Below are positions 1-9,354 of a DNA stretch of 64,000 nt, piece after piece. This DNA is from CAYXDO01 sp964463485. Its GTDB lineage: Bacteria; Myxococcota; Kuafuiibacteriia; Kuafuiibacteriales; Kuafuiibacteriaceae. Made by a program: the position numbers and the translations under genes. The notes under the pieces are model-generated. The model saw nothing but the letters and a program-made list of their open reading frames with translations. It had not been told where the DNA came from and did no database searches. The stretch is taken from assembly GCA_964463485.1 (NCBI GenBank), contig CAYXDO010000024.1, positions 26,399-90,398 of the forward strand, read 5' to 3'. Positions within the stretch are counted from its first letter, which is position 1. The number at the start of each line of letters is the position of its first letter.

Positions 1-2
1 CC

Positions 3-989
3 GAGCTCGAGGTGATCGGCGAGGCGGAAGACGGCAAGTCGGCGATCGACCTCTGTCTCGCCACTCGACCAGATGTCATTACGCTCGACATGATGCTCCC
101 GGTCATGACGGGCCTCGCGGTGACCGAGTACCTCATGGCGTACTGTCCGACCCCCATACTGATCGTCTCCGCTTCGACCAACCGAGGTGAGTTGTTTCGC
201 ACCTACGAGGCGCTCGCTGCAGGCGCCCTCGATGTGCTCGAAAAGCCCGTCGGAACGGAGCCCGAAGGGACCTGGGATCAAACCCTGGTCTCCACGGTCA
301 AACTCATCTCCCGAATCAAGGTGATTACCCATCCGAGGCTGCGATTTGGTCACCTCGGTCAGACCCCGATGCAAACCGAAGCGCGAGCATTCCGAGAATC
401 GGAGCCGCTGAAGGCCATCGGCATCGGGGCGTCGACCGGGGGGCCCGGTGCGGTGGCCGAGCTGCTGCGCGGCCTTGCATCCGGCTTCCCAATTCCCATC
501 CTACTGGTGATTCACATCGGCGAGTCTTTCGCGCCCGCCCTGGCCGATTGGCTGGATGGGCTCGGCGCGCTGAGGGTCTCCTACGCTCGCGAGGGCGAGC
601 CTCTGGCTTCGATAGGAGGCCGAGTGGTGATGGCCCCGCCAGGCCGACATATGGTGGTCAACGGAGGTCGACTCACCCTCACTCAGGATCCACCGAGGCA
701 TTCGTGTCGGCCTTCGGTCGACGTGTTGTTCTCTTCGATGGCTCGCGAGCTCGGCGCGCAGGCCGCGGCATGCCTGCTGACAGGAATGGGCAAGGACGGC
801 GCCGAAGGCCTGTTGGAGCTCCGGAGGGCTGGCGGAAGCACCATTGCGCAGGACGAAGCCTCGTCGGTCGTCTTCGGCATGCCTAGGGAAGCGATCCTGA
901 TGGGCGCTGCCGAGCAGACCCTCTCCCTCGGCGCGATCGCTCCCGCGCTCAAACAACTCTGCCGAAACTCTCAACGGAGAAAGCCATGA
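3..989 (+). CDS. cheB: Chemotaxis response regulator protein-glutamate methylesterase CheB (5' partial)
   Basis: CheB removes methyl groups from (or deamidates) glutamyl side chains of chemoreceptors in the cytoplasm and resets adaptation. The reading frame is already open at base 3, so the true start lies upstream of the window and the first strands of the receiver domain are missing. The visible receiver part has the phospho-acceptor Asp in 'TLDMMLP' and the conserved Lys in 'LEKPVG'. The C-terminal methylesterase domain shows the catalytic Ser in 'GIGASTGGPG', the His in 'VIHIGESF' (families usually have QHM here) and the Asp in 'LLTGMGKDGAEG'. The stop overlaps the start of the next gene by four bases (ATGA), so a chemosensory operon is likely and its CheA/CheW/receptor genes are expected upstream. 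Family assignment is firm; which pathway it serves is unknown. Confidence 0.95.
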   Translation, partial: ELEVIGEAEDGKSAIDLCLATRPDVITLDMMLPVMTGLAVTEYLMAYCPTPILIVSASTNRGELFRTYEALAAGALDVLEKPVGTEPEGTWDQTLVSTVKLISRIKVITHPRLRFGHLGQTPMQTEARAFRESEPLKAIGIGASTGGPGAVAELLRGLASGFPIPILLVIHIGESFAPALADWLDGLGALRVSYAREGEPLASIGGRVVMAPPGRHMVVNGGRLTLTQDPPRHSCRPSVDVLFSSMARELGAQAAACLLTGMGKDGAEGLLELRRAGGSTIAQDEASSVVFGMPREAILMGAAEQTLSLGAIAPALKQLCRNSQRRKP

Positions 990-3580
990 AACCGCGGGTG
1001 CTCGTGGTGGATGATAGCCTGACGGTCCGGATGGACCTCGGCGAGTCGCTTCAGTCCGCTGGGTTTGATCCGATTCTCTGCTCCGACTTGCGCTCTGCCC
1101 GATCCCGGGTGTCCGAGGCCGACCTGATCATCTTGGACGTCCTGCTGCCGGACGGCGATGGGCTCGATTTCTTGCAGGGGCTTCGGTCCTCTGATCGGAC
1201 CTCCAGGCTGCCGGTGTTGCTCCTCTCTTCGGAGAGCGAGGTGCGGTCGCGCCTGCGGGGCCTTGCGGCGGGCGCCGACGCGTATGTCGGCAAGCCGTAT
1301 GAGTTGGGCCAAGTGCTCGAGCAGACCCGGGCGCTCCTCGATCAGAGATCGGCGTCCGCGCGCCAAGTCCTGGTGATCGACGACAGCGCGACTTTTCGGG
1401 AACAACTCAGGGAGGCATTGGAGCGAGAAGGCTATCGAGTCCATCAGGCGCCGACCGGCGAGGAAGGGTTGAGGCTCGCCGCGAACGTTCGGCCTGACGC
1501 CGCGATCGTGGATGGCATGCTGCCCGGGATCGATGGACTCACGGTGATCCATCGCTTGAAGTCGGACGCGTCGCTGCGGCAAGTACCTTGCCTCCTGCTG
1601 ACTGCGGACGAGACCAGCGGCGGAGAGCTTCGGTCGCTCGACGCCGGTGCGGATGAGTTCGTGCGAAAATCGGACGATTTCGGGATCCTGCTGGTCCGTT
1701 TGGCCGCGCTGCTTCGTACCGTGCCGGACCGCACCGACTCAGGCTCCCGGCTGCTCGGAGCGAAGCGCTTGCTGGCGGTCGACGACAGCCCGACCTTCCT
1801 GAACGAGCTCGCCGGAGAGTTGGAGCAAGAAGGCTACGACGTGGTGCTCGCTGGCTCTGGAGAGGAGGCCCTCTCGTTGCTTGGGACGCAAGTCATCGAC
1901 TGTGTGCTGCTCGATCTGATCATGCCCGGGCTTTCGGGAAACGAGACGTGTCATCGAATCAAGCAGGTGCCGGAGTGGCGCGACATCCCGCTGGTGTTGC
2001 TCACCGCTTTTGACGATCGTCGAACGATGATCGACGGCATCAACGCCGGCGCCGACGATTACATCCCGAAGTCTCCTGATTTTACCGTACTGAAGGCTCG
2101 TTTGCGCGCGCAGCTGCGGCGCAAGCACTTCGAGGATGAGAATCGACGGTTTCGCGAGCAGCTCGTGCGCGCGGAGACCGAAGCGCGGTTTCGCCGTCTG
2201 GTCGACGATTCACCCGACGCAATCATCGGGCGGACGCTCGATGGCTTCGTGACGAGCTGGAACAAGAGCGCCGGGCGAATTTTCGGGTATTCGGCGCAAG
2301 AGATGATCGGGCGGAACCTAGACCGTCTGGTGCCGAGGGATCGCGAAGACCAAACGATGATCGGTCGGGCCCGTCGCGGCGAGCGAATCGAACATTTCGA
2401 GACGACTCGTCTGCGAAAGGACGGGAGCGTCGTACACGTCGCTCTGTCGATGTCGCTGGTGCACGATGCGCTGGGCAACGTGGTTGGGACCTCGGAGATC
2501 GCGCGCGATCTCACGGAGCTGACTTTCCAGCGCAGGCGTTTCGAGGCGCTGCTCGAGGTGGCTCCGGATGCGCTCCTCATCGCCGACCCAGCTGGCGTCG
2601 TTTCGATCGTGAATACTCAGGCGGAGCGTCTGTTCGGGTTCGCTCGTGAGGAGCTCCTCGAACGCCGGATGGCCGACCTCATCGGGGCGAGAACGACGGC
2701 CGACGACGTCGGCGAGACTGTGTCGGACCGACCAGAGGGGGAGCTGGTCGCACATCACAAGTCCGGGCGAGAGATTCCGGTGGAGGTCAATTCGAGTCGG
2801 TTGGACACGGACGGCGGCGCGCTGATGATCGCGGCGATCCGCGACGTGACCGAGCGTAAGCTCGCCGAGGTGACTCTGCGCCGGAGCCTGCAGGAGCAGG
2901 CCGCGTTGAACCGCGAGCTCGAGTCCTTCAGCTACTCGGTGGCCCACGACCTTCGGGGTCCGCTGCGTGGGATCGATGGGTTTGCGCATATCTTGATCGA
3001 GGACCACAAGGCGTCGCTCAGCGAGGATGGGCAGCGGCTGCTCGAGCTCGTCTCGGACTCGGCGCGGCACATGGGAGAGCTGATCGATGCGTTGTTGGTG
3101 CTCTGCCGCCTGACGAGCTCGGAGTTCCAACTCATGCGAGTAGACCTGGGTGCTCTTGCCCAGGCGTCGATCGCCCGGTTGCAGGCGACGTCGTCACGCG
3201 TGGTGGAGGCTCGGATCGAACAAGGGGTCTGGGTGGACGCGGATCCTCGTCTGATGAGCTCGGTGCTCGACAACCTCCTTGGGAATGCGTGGAAGTTCAC
3301 GAGCAAGAACGAGGTGACGAAGATCGAGTTTGGTGCGAAGGGGGTCAATGGGCGCCGGCAGTTCTTCGTGTCAGACAACGGGGTTGGGTTCGATACGAAG
3401 CGCGCGCACAAGCTTTTTCGGGTGTTCGAGCGGCTTCACTCCAGCCGCGATTTCGAGGGTACCGGGGTCGGGCTGGCGACTGTGCAGCGTGTGATCCGCC
3501 GGCACGGCGGCAGGGTATGGGCCGAGAGCGAGTTGGGTCAGGGCGCGACGTTCTGGTTCACGCTCGACGATCCGGCTTGA
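986..3580 (+). CDS. Multi-receiver sensor histidine kinase (REC-REC-REC-PAS-PAS-HisKA-HATPase)
   Basis: An 864-aa soluble protein with no membrane segment. Three receiver domains come first: about 1-122 (Asp51 in 'LIILDVLLPDGDG'), 125-245 ('AIVDGMLPG') and 262-380 ('VLLDLIMPG'). Two PAS domains follow (about 395-515 and 515-635), then a HisKA domain with the phospho-acceptor His in 'SYSVAHDLRGPLRG' and a HATPase with N-box 'NLLGNAWKF' and 'GTGVGLATVQRVI'. This C-terminal layout is that of phytochrome-like/cyanobacterial soluble kinases. It overlaps cheB by ATGA, so it most likely takes part in the same chemosensory pathway, perhaps receiving phosphate from an upstream CheA on one receiver and modulating its own kinase. 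There is no HPt domain. Kinase function is well supported; the signal and target are not visible. Confidence 0.93.
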   Translation: MKPRVLVVDDSLTVRMDLGESLQSAGFDPILCSDLRSARSRVSEADLIILDVLLPDGDGLDFLQGLRSSDRTSRLPVLLLSSESEVRSRLRGLAAGADAYVGKPYELGQVLEQTRALLDQRSASARQVLVIDDSATFREQLREALEREGYRVHQAPTGEEGLRLAANVRPDAAIVDGMLPGIDGLTVIHRLKSDASLRQVPCLLLTADETSGGELRSLDAGADEFVRKSDDFGILLVRLAALLRTVPDRTDSGSRLLGAKRLLAVDDSPTFLNELAGELEQEGYDVVLAGSGEEALSLLGTQVIDCVLLDLIMPGLSGNETCHRIKQVPEWRDIPLVLLTAFDDRRTMIDGINAGADDYIPKSPDFTVLKARLRAQLRRKHFEDENRRFREQLVRAETEARFRRLVDDSPDAIIGRTLDGFVTSWNKSAGRIFGYSAQEMIGRNLDRLVPRDREDQTMIGRARRGERIEHFETTRLRKDGSVVHVALSMSLVHDALGNVVGTSEIARDLTELTFQRRRFEALLEVAPDALLIADPAGVVSIVNTQAERLFGFAREELLERRMADLIGARTTADDVGETVSDRPEGELVAHHKSGREIPVEVNSSRLDTDGGALMIAAIRDVTERKLAEVTLRRSLQEQAALNRELESFSYSVAHDLRGPLRGIDGFAHILIEDHKASLSEDGQRLLELVSDSARHMGELIDALLVLCRLTSSEFQLMRVDLGALAQASIARLQATSSRVVEARIEQGVWVDADPRLMSSVLDNLLGNAWKFTSKNEVTKIEFGAKGVNGRRQFFVSDNGVGFDTKRAHKLFRVFERLHSSRDFEGTGVGLATVQRVIRRHGGRVWAESELGQGATFWFTLDDPA

Positions 3581-3701
3581 GGCGATTCGGGGCGTTCTGC
3601 GGTCGAGCAGGTCGTTGAGGCTCGATTTTTTCGGACTGCGACCGCGCGTGTGATCGGCAGGTCGGCATAGCACAGCAAATTCCGGCGCTTACTGGATGAG
3701 T

Positions 3702-3762
3702 CGGGCACGGGCAGGGCACGGCATGGGCAGGGCACGGCATGGGCACGGGCACGGCATGAGTT
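3702..3762. repeat. Short GC-rich tandem repeat in the 3581-3837 intergenic region
   Basis: Imperfect copies of a 16-bp unit (gggcagggcacggcat) with a degenerate third copy. It lies between the kinase stop and the next gene start. No gene or clear terminator was recognised in the rest of the 257-bp gap. Confidence 0.6.
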
Positions 3763-3837
3763 GAGGCATTTTCGACGGCCCGCTTGGAGCCGGGAATTTG
3801 GTTGAAAACCCACATCCGCCTGTGGGAAACATGGGCC

Positions 3838-5361
3838 ATGTCGAGTGTGCGCTCTTCGGGACCGATCGGAGTTGGGGCGACTCAGCAGCCTCAGTCGTTG
3901 GGCGCGCGCAGCGTCGTGCGTGCGGAATCGCAACCCACAGGGGAGCTCGATCCGACGGGAGCGCGGGCTTTTGCAAAACAGTTTGGGCCACAAGTCGCGG
4001 GCCCGCGTAACGAGGCCGCGGGCCCGCGGGCTCCGGTCTCCAAGGGCTGGCTCGAGACCCTCGTCGAAAAGGCGACCGGTCGGGGGAACGCGCCGATCGA
4101 TGGCGTCCAACTTCCGGCCGCGCTCCATGCGCGGTTGGAGGCCGACCAGAAGAGTTGGCGCAAGCACGGCGTGGCCCCGGGACCCATGTATGTGAACGGC
4201 GATCTCGCGAGGATCCGCTACGTCGACAAGAAGGATCCGAAGAGTCCGGAGACTCTGCGTTGGATCTCCGAAGACGGCGCGACCGAGGTCCATGCGGGCC
4301 GAACGAGTGACTTGTTGGGTCGCGCGGTCTGTATTACGCCGATGGCCAACGTCGACGGCCATATTCACGTCGACGGCAGCTTCACCGGCGTGGTGGAAAA
4401 GGCCGAAGAGAAGATGGGTTTTGTGCGCTACACGCTCCGGGGGGAGGACGGGCAGAGCTTTGAAGTCCCTTTTTTCAACAAATACCAACCCACCAGCTAC
4501 GTGGGTGTCGTCCATGGCCACACGCTCCGTGAGCTGAACGACGAGAGCTTCCAGCCGGCCAAAGACTACCGCGGCCTCGTCGTCTTCGCACGCGGTTTTC
4601 GCGGCGGGCCTGAGGCGAATCAGCGGTCCGTGGGGCCTGAGGCGAATCAGCGGTCCGTGGACACGCCGGCCGTTGGAAAGGTCGTCGACCAAGACGAAAA
4701 CTCGGTGACTCTCAGGACCGCCAAGGGAGAGATGCTTCGGTACGAAAAACCGGCCGCCGGTTTCTTGCAGGTCGTGACCGTACCGTCGACCGCCCTGAGC
4801 GCCGAAGGCAGTCCAAGGTGGCAGGATGCCTTCGAGGACTTGGGCGAGCTCGCCGGACAGTTCGTGCACCTTCGATTCGACCCGGTGAGCGCCAAGAGCA
4901 GCGTCGAAGCGAAGATCACCGGCTTCGAACAGGACGCGTCCGGTTTGCGGCTCAAATATCAACTCGCAGAGGGTCTAGACGCCGAATCCAACTACCTCTC
5001 CGCAGCCCACGTCATCGCGCTTCCGTCGACTACGCCGCGTAAGATTTCCAAAGGGGACGCGGCGGTGCCTTCGTTCCTCGGCCAAGTCGTGACGGCCAAG
5101 CTCGTCGACGAGTCGGTCCACAGCGCCGGGTACGGTGCCCAATGGTGGAAAGAGCAGGAGCTCGTGCGGGAAGCGCGGGGCGTCGTGGTCGACCAGACCG
5201 ATCAGAAGTTGGTGATCAAAGCGACCAACGGAGAGACCAAGGTCCTCGACCTCGCCCCGATGAGCGGCCCGGATGGGCTCAAAGGTACGTTCCACGACAT
5301 CTCAGCGAAGTCGTTCATCCTGGTCGAGCCGTCTGGGCTCTGGGCCGTCAAAGCAGAGTAG
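3838..5361 (+). CDS. Unidentified protein, 507 aa
   Basis: I do not recognise a family. I chose the ATG at 3838 (MSSVRSSGPIG) over an in-frame TTG at 3784, because the upstream residues come from repeat-flanking DNA. The first ~80 residues are low-complexity and rich in Ala, Gly, Pro and Arg, with no signal peptide or membrane segment. The remainder is predicted to be largely beta-rich, with recurring short patterns such as 'GxVVEKAEEKMGFVRYTLRGEDG', 'GKVVDQDENSVTLR' and 'GVVVDQTDQKLVIK', which look like repeated small beta-barrel units (a valine-valine-D start followed by a charged turn). A 9-residue block, GPEANQRSV, is exactly duplicated near residues 257-274. Neighbours are a signalling cluster upstream and a convergent lipoprotein gene downstream; neither suggests a function. 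The coding call rests on length and codon-position GC. Confidence 0.75.
   Translation: MSSVRSSGPIGVGATQQPQSLGARSVVRAESQPTGELDPTGARAFAKQFGPQVAGPRNEAAGPRAPVSKGWLETLVEKATGRGNAPIDGVQLPAALHARLEADQKSWRKHGVAPGPMYVNGDLARIRYVDKKDPKSPETLRWISEDGATEVHAGRTSDLLGRAVCITPMANVDGHIHVDGSFTGVVEKAEEKMGFVRYTLRGEDGQSFEVPFFNKYQPTSYVGVVHGHTLRELNDESFQPAKDYRGLVVFARGFRGGPEANQRSVGPEANQRSVDTPAVGKVVDQDENSVTLRTAKGEMLRYEKPAAGFLQVVTVPSTALSAEGSPRWQDAFEDLGELAGQFVHLRFDPVSAKSSVEAKITGFEQDASGLRLKYQLAEGLDAESNYLSAAHVIALPSTTPRKISKGDAAVPSFLGQVVTAKLVDESVHSAGYGAQWWKEQELVREARGVVVDQTDQKLVIKATNGETKVLDLAPMSGPDGLKGTFHDISAKSFILVEPSGLWAVKAE
4606..4659 (+). repeat. In-frame 27-bp exact tandem duplication
   Basis: Two identical 27-bp copies (4606-4632 and 4633-4659), each encoding GPEANQRSV, inside the unidentified protein. 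The exact identity suggests a recent slippage duplication. Confidence 0.9.
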
Positions 5362-5436
5362 GCAGAAGCCTCGGCCTGGCCGCGCGGGATCCAAATCAGC
5401 GAAGTCGGTCTGACTGAGGTACACCTCGGAGCCGTC

Positions 5437-7860
5437 CTACGGGGCGCCGAGGTAGAGTCGCCCCACTTCGTCACCCGCCAGAATCAAGGACGACTGTTCG
5501 TGGATCGCGGCGGCAAAGACGCGGCCTGGCGTTCTCAGGAACCGGTCCGGTGACCCCAGCACCATGAGTGTCGAAAACGGGGCCAAGGTCCCGCTGACCA
5601 TCAGGACCACCAATCGACTTGGGGACCCGACGAGACTCACCGGCGTGGGGCTCGCCGACGAGATGCTGCGATCCGGTGGTCGGTTGTGTTGGTACTCGGT
5701 GACTCGAACACCGGTCGAAGTTGTCCAAAGCTCGAGGATTCGGGCGGTGTCGTAGCGATGGTTGTTCTGCTCGACTGCGGCAGTGACCAGGTGACCGGGC
5801 CCGAAAGCTCGAACTACGCGGAGCTCGAGGAGGCGATGGTACTCCGAGTCGTCGGAGCTTTGGAGCTCGGGGGGAATGGAAATACGTTGTGCGTGAGGAG
5901 TCGGGCCGTACGGGAGCACGCGCATGATCGTCGCTCCTGCACCCACGGCAAAAGCGACGCCGTCGCGTTGGTCGAGGCCGGCAAAGGAGCTGAGGCCTTC
6001 GGAGAGCTCGGGCTCGACTTCGATCTCGCTCGTCGCTGGATCATCCCACTCGAGGGCGACACGAGTGACTTCGCGATTCGTGATGCGAAGGAGAGTGAAG
6101 TGATCCACGCTCACCAAGAGGACTCCGGGCTCGACCTCTGCGATCGCCCGAATCTGCTTGGCTCCGTCGATCGAGAAGCTCTCGGCATTGTGCCCCAACC
6201 GCTCGAGGCTAGGGCCGCCCGGCCGATTCACGGCGAGGACGAGCTCGCCGGTGGCTCCGTCCCGCACCGCTCCGGCGATTTCTGCGCCTGTGGGCAGGCT
6301 CGGCAGGTTGGTCACCGGTGAGACGGTGCCGTCGAGGGTCACTTTGCGTGTCGTTGCATGAACCGACGAAATTACCTCGAAGCCATCGGCGTCAGGGACG
6401 ATCGCGGCGACCCGCGGGTCCGGCGAGGCTACTCCGTGAAGCAGCGCGGCTCCCGCTGAGTCGACACGGAACACGGCGTGACCGGTCGTCACCACGATCG
6501 CTTGTCCCGCGCCGTTCGCCTGAGCTTCGAGCACGACGGTCGCGCTCGGCAGGAGGGGTCTCTCTCGCGCCGCGCCTTCGGAAACTTGGAATGAGCGCCC
6601 GTCTTGGAGAAACACGAGCCCGACCGAGGAAGTCAAGGTGACGAAGGCGCGGCAGCCGGCGGCCGGACCAGGGACCGTCCGCCAAGCTGGCGTCGAGTCG
6701 AGCCGTGTTGCCAGCAGAGTCCCCGAGCCGGTCACGAGGTTGTGAGTACACACGAACAACTCCGGCGCAAGCCACCCGATCCCCTGGCCCTCCTGAAGAG
6801 CGAGCTCTTCGGGCAAGGGGAGCTGGAGCACATCCTCGCCGCTCAGGTCTCCGATCGAGACTTCGTGCGGACTCAGCGCAGCGAAGCGAGTCTCGCCGAC
6901 CGAGGTGATTCCGACGAAGTCGTTGGCGACGCCGGTCGAATGAATGATCTCGCAGCGAAATCCGAAGCTGGACAGATGGCATCGCGCCACGCCGCCGCGG
7001 CCATTTTGTCCAGCCACGATCTGTCCGGCGAGGAGATATTCGGAGCCGAGTACGGCGTGGGCGTTCACCTGGATGGGCTGGGGTCCGAAGCCCATCTGTG
7101 TCGCGCTCAGGTCGCGACTCAGGCGATCGAAGCGGAAATTGAGCGGACTTTGAATGTCGCGGCTACCGACTGCAAACTCGCCATCGGGCAGCGGGATCAC
7201 CAATCCGACGGTCCCTCGGAACGGCAAGTCTTCGCGACGCTCGAAGAGCTCGCCATTCTCCATTCGAAGCGCGGCATAGTTTTCGGACAGGAGAGCGACG
7301 GACTCGTCGTTGGCTGCGGCGGCCGAAATGGGTTCGCCTTCCTTGCCCGGCAAAATCACGGAAAACGAATGGGTGCTCGGATCGGGTGCTCTTGGATTCG
7401 ACGGGCGGCAGGTGCCGGGTGACTGCACTCTCAGGCTCCGCGAGACCAGCTCGCTCGTTCTAGCGTCGACTGGTTTGCCGTCGAGGTCCTGGGATCGATC
7501 GACGGCGATCGGACAGACGTCGCCTGGAAAGAGCACGTGAGGGCGACGGACCGAGGAGGCCGTGCAATAGCCGCAAGCGCCTGCACCTCCCGCCTCGGGG
7601 AAGCCGAAGGCCAATCGTCGAAGGCTATCGGCGGTCATGGGGCGTTTTGGGGAACCTTCGAAAAAATCGTCTCCGAACAAGGGTACGAGCACGAGCTCCT
7701 CGTCGCGGTCGACTTCGACGTCGAAGCGTCCGGTGAGCTCGGTGGTCTCGATCTTGGAGACTTCGTCGTGAGCCAGGTGTACGGCGACGACAACATCCGC
7801 ATCCACGGTTACGGTTCTTCGATCGGCGCAGCCGTGAGAGAGCAGTGCGATCATGGCCAC
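5437..7860 (-). CDS. Unidentified exported protein, about 807 aa, probable beta-propeller
   Basis: No family recognised. The frame is open up to 8139 but the part above 7860 is the palindromic element at 7931-8098, so the real start is the GTG at 7860 or the ATG at 7854; an AAGGA lies about 13 bases upstream of the GTG. The N-terminus (VAMIALLSHGCADRR) is a short hydrophobic stretch ending in Cys, a poor but possible lipobox. A Cys-rich segment follows (AGACGYC ... DVCPIAV ... GTCRPSNP). From about residue 180 on, repeating blade-like units with 'FVGITSVGETRFAALS', 'PDGEFAVGSRD' and 'EPGVLLVSVDHFTLLRI' suggest a beta-propeller or similar repeat fold. It is convergent with the preceding gene. 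A cell-surface or periplasmic role is inferred only from the N-terminus and fold. Confidence 0.72.
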   Translation of the reverse strand: MAMIALLSHGCADRRTVTVDADVVVAVHLAHDEVSKIETTELTGRFDVEVDRDEELVLVPLFGDDFFEGSPKRPMTADSLRRLAFGFPEAGGAGACGYCTASSVRRPHVLFPGDVCPIAVDRSQDLDGKPVDARTSELVSRSLRVQSPGTCRPSNPRAPDPSTHSFSVILPGKEGEPISAAAANDESVALLSENYAALRMENGELFERREDLPFRGTVGLVIPLPDGEFAVGSRDIQSPLNFRFDRLSRDLSATQMGFGPQPIQVNAHAVLGSEYLLAGQIVAGQNGRGGVARCHLSSFGFRCEIIHSTGVANDFVGITSVGETRFAALSPHEVSIGDLSGEDVLQLPLPEELALQEGQGIGWLAPELFVCTHNLVTGSGTLLATRLDSTPAWRTVPGPAAGCRAFVTLTSSVGLVFLQDGRSFQVSEGAARERPLLPSATVVLEAQANGAGQAIVVTTGHAVFRVDSAGAALLHGVASPDPRVAAIVPDADGFEVISSVHATTRKVTLDGTVSPVTNLPSLPTGAEIAGAVRDGATGELVLAVNRPGGPSLERLGHNAESFSIDGAKQIRAIAEVEPGVLLVSVDHFTLLRITNREVTRVALEWDDPATSEIEVEPELSEGLSSFAGLDQRDGVAFAVGAGATIMRVLPYGPTPHAQRISIPPELQSSDDSEYHRLLELRVVRAFGPGHLVTAAVEQNNHRYDTARILELWTTSTGVRVTEYQHNRPPDRSISSASPTPVSLVGSPSRLVVLMVSGTLAPFSTLMVLGSPDRFLRTPGRVFAAAIHEQSSLILAGDEVGRLYLGAP

Positions 7861-7930
7861 GCGGCCGTACACGTCCTTAGTATGGCATAGCGCGGCCGAG
7901 GGAAGAGCGAGCACGGCATTCCTTGGTCCT

Positions 7931-8098
7931 AAGTACAGGTCCCCGCAAATTCGTGACCATGGAGAAACCACAGAGAGCACGGAGCGAAGCCCACAGAGCA
8001 ACAGACGATGGAGTGAGCCATTCTTGGTGTCCTCCGTGTCTTCTCTCCGCCTCCTCCGTGGTTTCAGTATGGTCACGAACTTCCGAGGACGTGTACTT
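7931..8098. repeat. 168-bp imperfect palindromic element (possible MITE-like or structured-RNA repeat)
   Basis: The two ends are imperfect inverted repeats of about 60 bases: the left arm begins aagtacaggtcc and runs through gaccatggagaaaccacag; the right arm, read on the minus strand, begins aagtacacgtcc and runs through gaccatactgaaaccacgg. The arms contain recurring 'cacggag'/'cacagag' words. Such 'accacggaggacacggag' inverted elements are familiar in environmental genomes. It occupies most of the 7861-8196 non-coding stretch; no gene is seen there. Confidence 0.75.
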
Positions 8099-8196
8099 GG
8101 CCGCGCGACGTTCCTTCCCGGTCCACTCGAGCTCGTCATTGCCGGATCGGGGGTACCTTGGTCGGCGAGCGGGAGTGAGTCTGCGCCCAGCTCAGC

Positions 8197-9252
8197 TCAC
8201 TTTTGGGGAGTCTTGGCTCGGTCGAATTGTTCGATGAATTGGGGGACTCCGACTTGGGCTGCGACCTCAGGGGTGTCTCGGGCCAAAGCACGCCACGCAT
8301 CCACGCCGGCCGCGACATCGACGCCTGACTTGGTCATGACCAAGCCAAACGTCCAGCGAGTCTGGGGCTCGCCGGGAGCCAGCTCGTAGGCTCGTTTGGC
8401 GTGTTGGACGGCTTCCTTGGTCATCCCCTGGACGAGGAGAGTCTCGGCGAGCCCCGCCAGCGCGGACGCGTCGTCTCCTTTGATTTTGAGCGCGTCTCGA
8501 AAGGCCGCTTCGGCGCCCTTTACGTCTTGATTTCGCGTGGCCTCGAGCGCGCGAGCGAACGCACGTCCGAAATCGTTGAGCTCCCCGACGTCGGCGCCCT
8601 CGGGCCCGGCGGTGCCGTGGCCGGGAATCATGTCGACTGGCGAGGTCGGAGTGCCGTGAGGGTTCGCGGGCGTGGGCGGCATGCCCGGCTGACTCGCGGC
8701 GACTTCGGGCGGCGCGCCCGTGTCGGGACCGAGCTCCTTCTCGAGCACCTCGAGGGTCGCCTTTGCTTCGGCCAGGCGTGGCGTGCTCGGAGTCGCGCGC
8801 TCGACGAGCTTTCTCAGCATTCGCCTGGCTTCCTTGCGAGCGAAGTCAGAACCCTCTCCCATCAACATGAACGCCATCGTGACGGTGCAGGGCTCGTTCT
8901 CCGGCACGGCCTCGAGGCACTTTCTGAGCGTCTCGAACCCTTTCATGAAATATCCCAAGCGATCGTACGTCGCCGCGAGCGCGGCGTAGGCTCGAGGCTC
9001 GCGGGGCCAACGGTCCGTAGTCTCCTTGGCTAGGTCGGCCGCGGCAAAGAGGTGCCCGGCCCGCACGTGAGCCTCGACCAGGCGGACGCGGGTATCGAGG
9101 TCTTCGGGATTGGCGCTGAGCTTCCCCTGGAGCTCGGAGAGCTCCTGAGCGAGTTGCGGAGGCGGCGGCGCTCGAGTCGGGTCGAACGAGCACCCTGCGA
9201 GGGCAAGACCAAGGGCCATATGCAACGGACGCACGGATCGAGCAAAGCGCAC
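8197..9252 (-). CDS. TPR-repeat lipoprotein
   Basis: A 351-aa protein with an N-terminal lipoprotein signal: basic start MRFARSVRPL, hydrophobic core and lipobox LAGC, followed by a Pro-rich linker (RAPPPPQ). Residues ~35-130 hold TPR-like helices ('LVEAHVRAGHLFAAADLAKE', 'AYAALAATYDRLGYFMKGFETLRKC'). A Pro/Gly/Thr-rich spacer at ~185-215 precedes a second TPR block ('AEAAFRDALKIKGDDASALAGLAETLLVQGMTKEAVQHAKRAYELAPGEPQ'). TPR lipoproteins scaffold protein assemblies at the inner face of the outer membrane or in the periplasm, for example in secretion or motility machines. There is no linked machine here, so the partner is unknown. Confidence 0.85.
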   Translation of the reverse strand: MRFARSVRPLHMALGLALAGCSFDPTRAPPPPQLAQELSELQGKLSANPEDLDTRVRLVEAHVRAGHLFAAADLAKETTDRWPREPRAYAALAATYDRLGYFMKGFETLRKCLEAVPENEPCTVTMAFMLMGEGSDFARKEARRMLRKLVERATPSTPRLAEAKATLEVLEKELGPDTGAPPEVAASQPGMPPTPANPHGTPTSPVDMIPGHGTAGPEGADVGELNDFGRAFARALEATRNQDVKGAEAAFRDALKIKGDDASALAGLAETLLVQGMTKEAVQHAKRAYELAPGEPQTRWTFGLVMTKSGVDVAAGVDAWRALARDTPEVAAQVGVPQFIEQFDRAKTPQK

Positions 9253-9354
9253 GGCGCAGCCCGTGTCGATCGATCATTTCGTTACTGCCTCAGCCGTGAA
9301 CATCGCGCAGCACGAAGAGGAGGCGCGATCAGTGCGACAATTCTTCGGAATCAC

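Noticed and set aside
3538..4962. 474-aa open frame on the minus strand
   Set aside because: Antisense to the better-supported plus-strand gene (3838-5361), Arg/His-rich, and its C-terminal end is translated repeat DNA.
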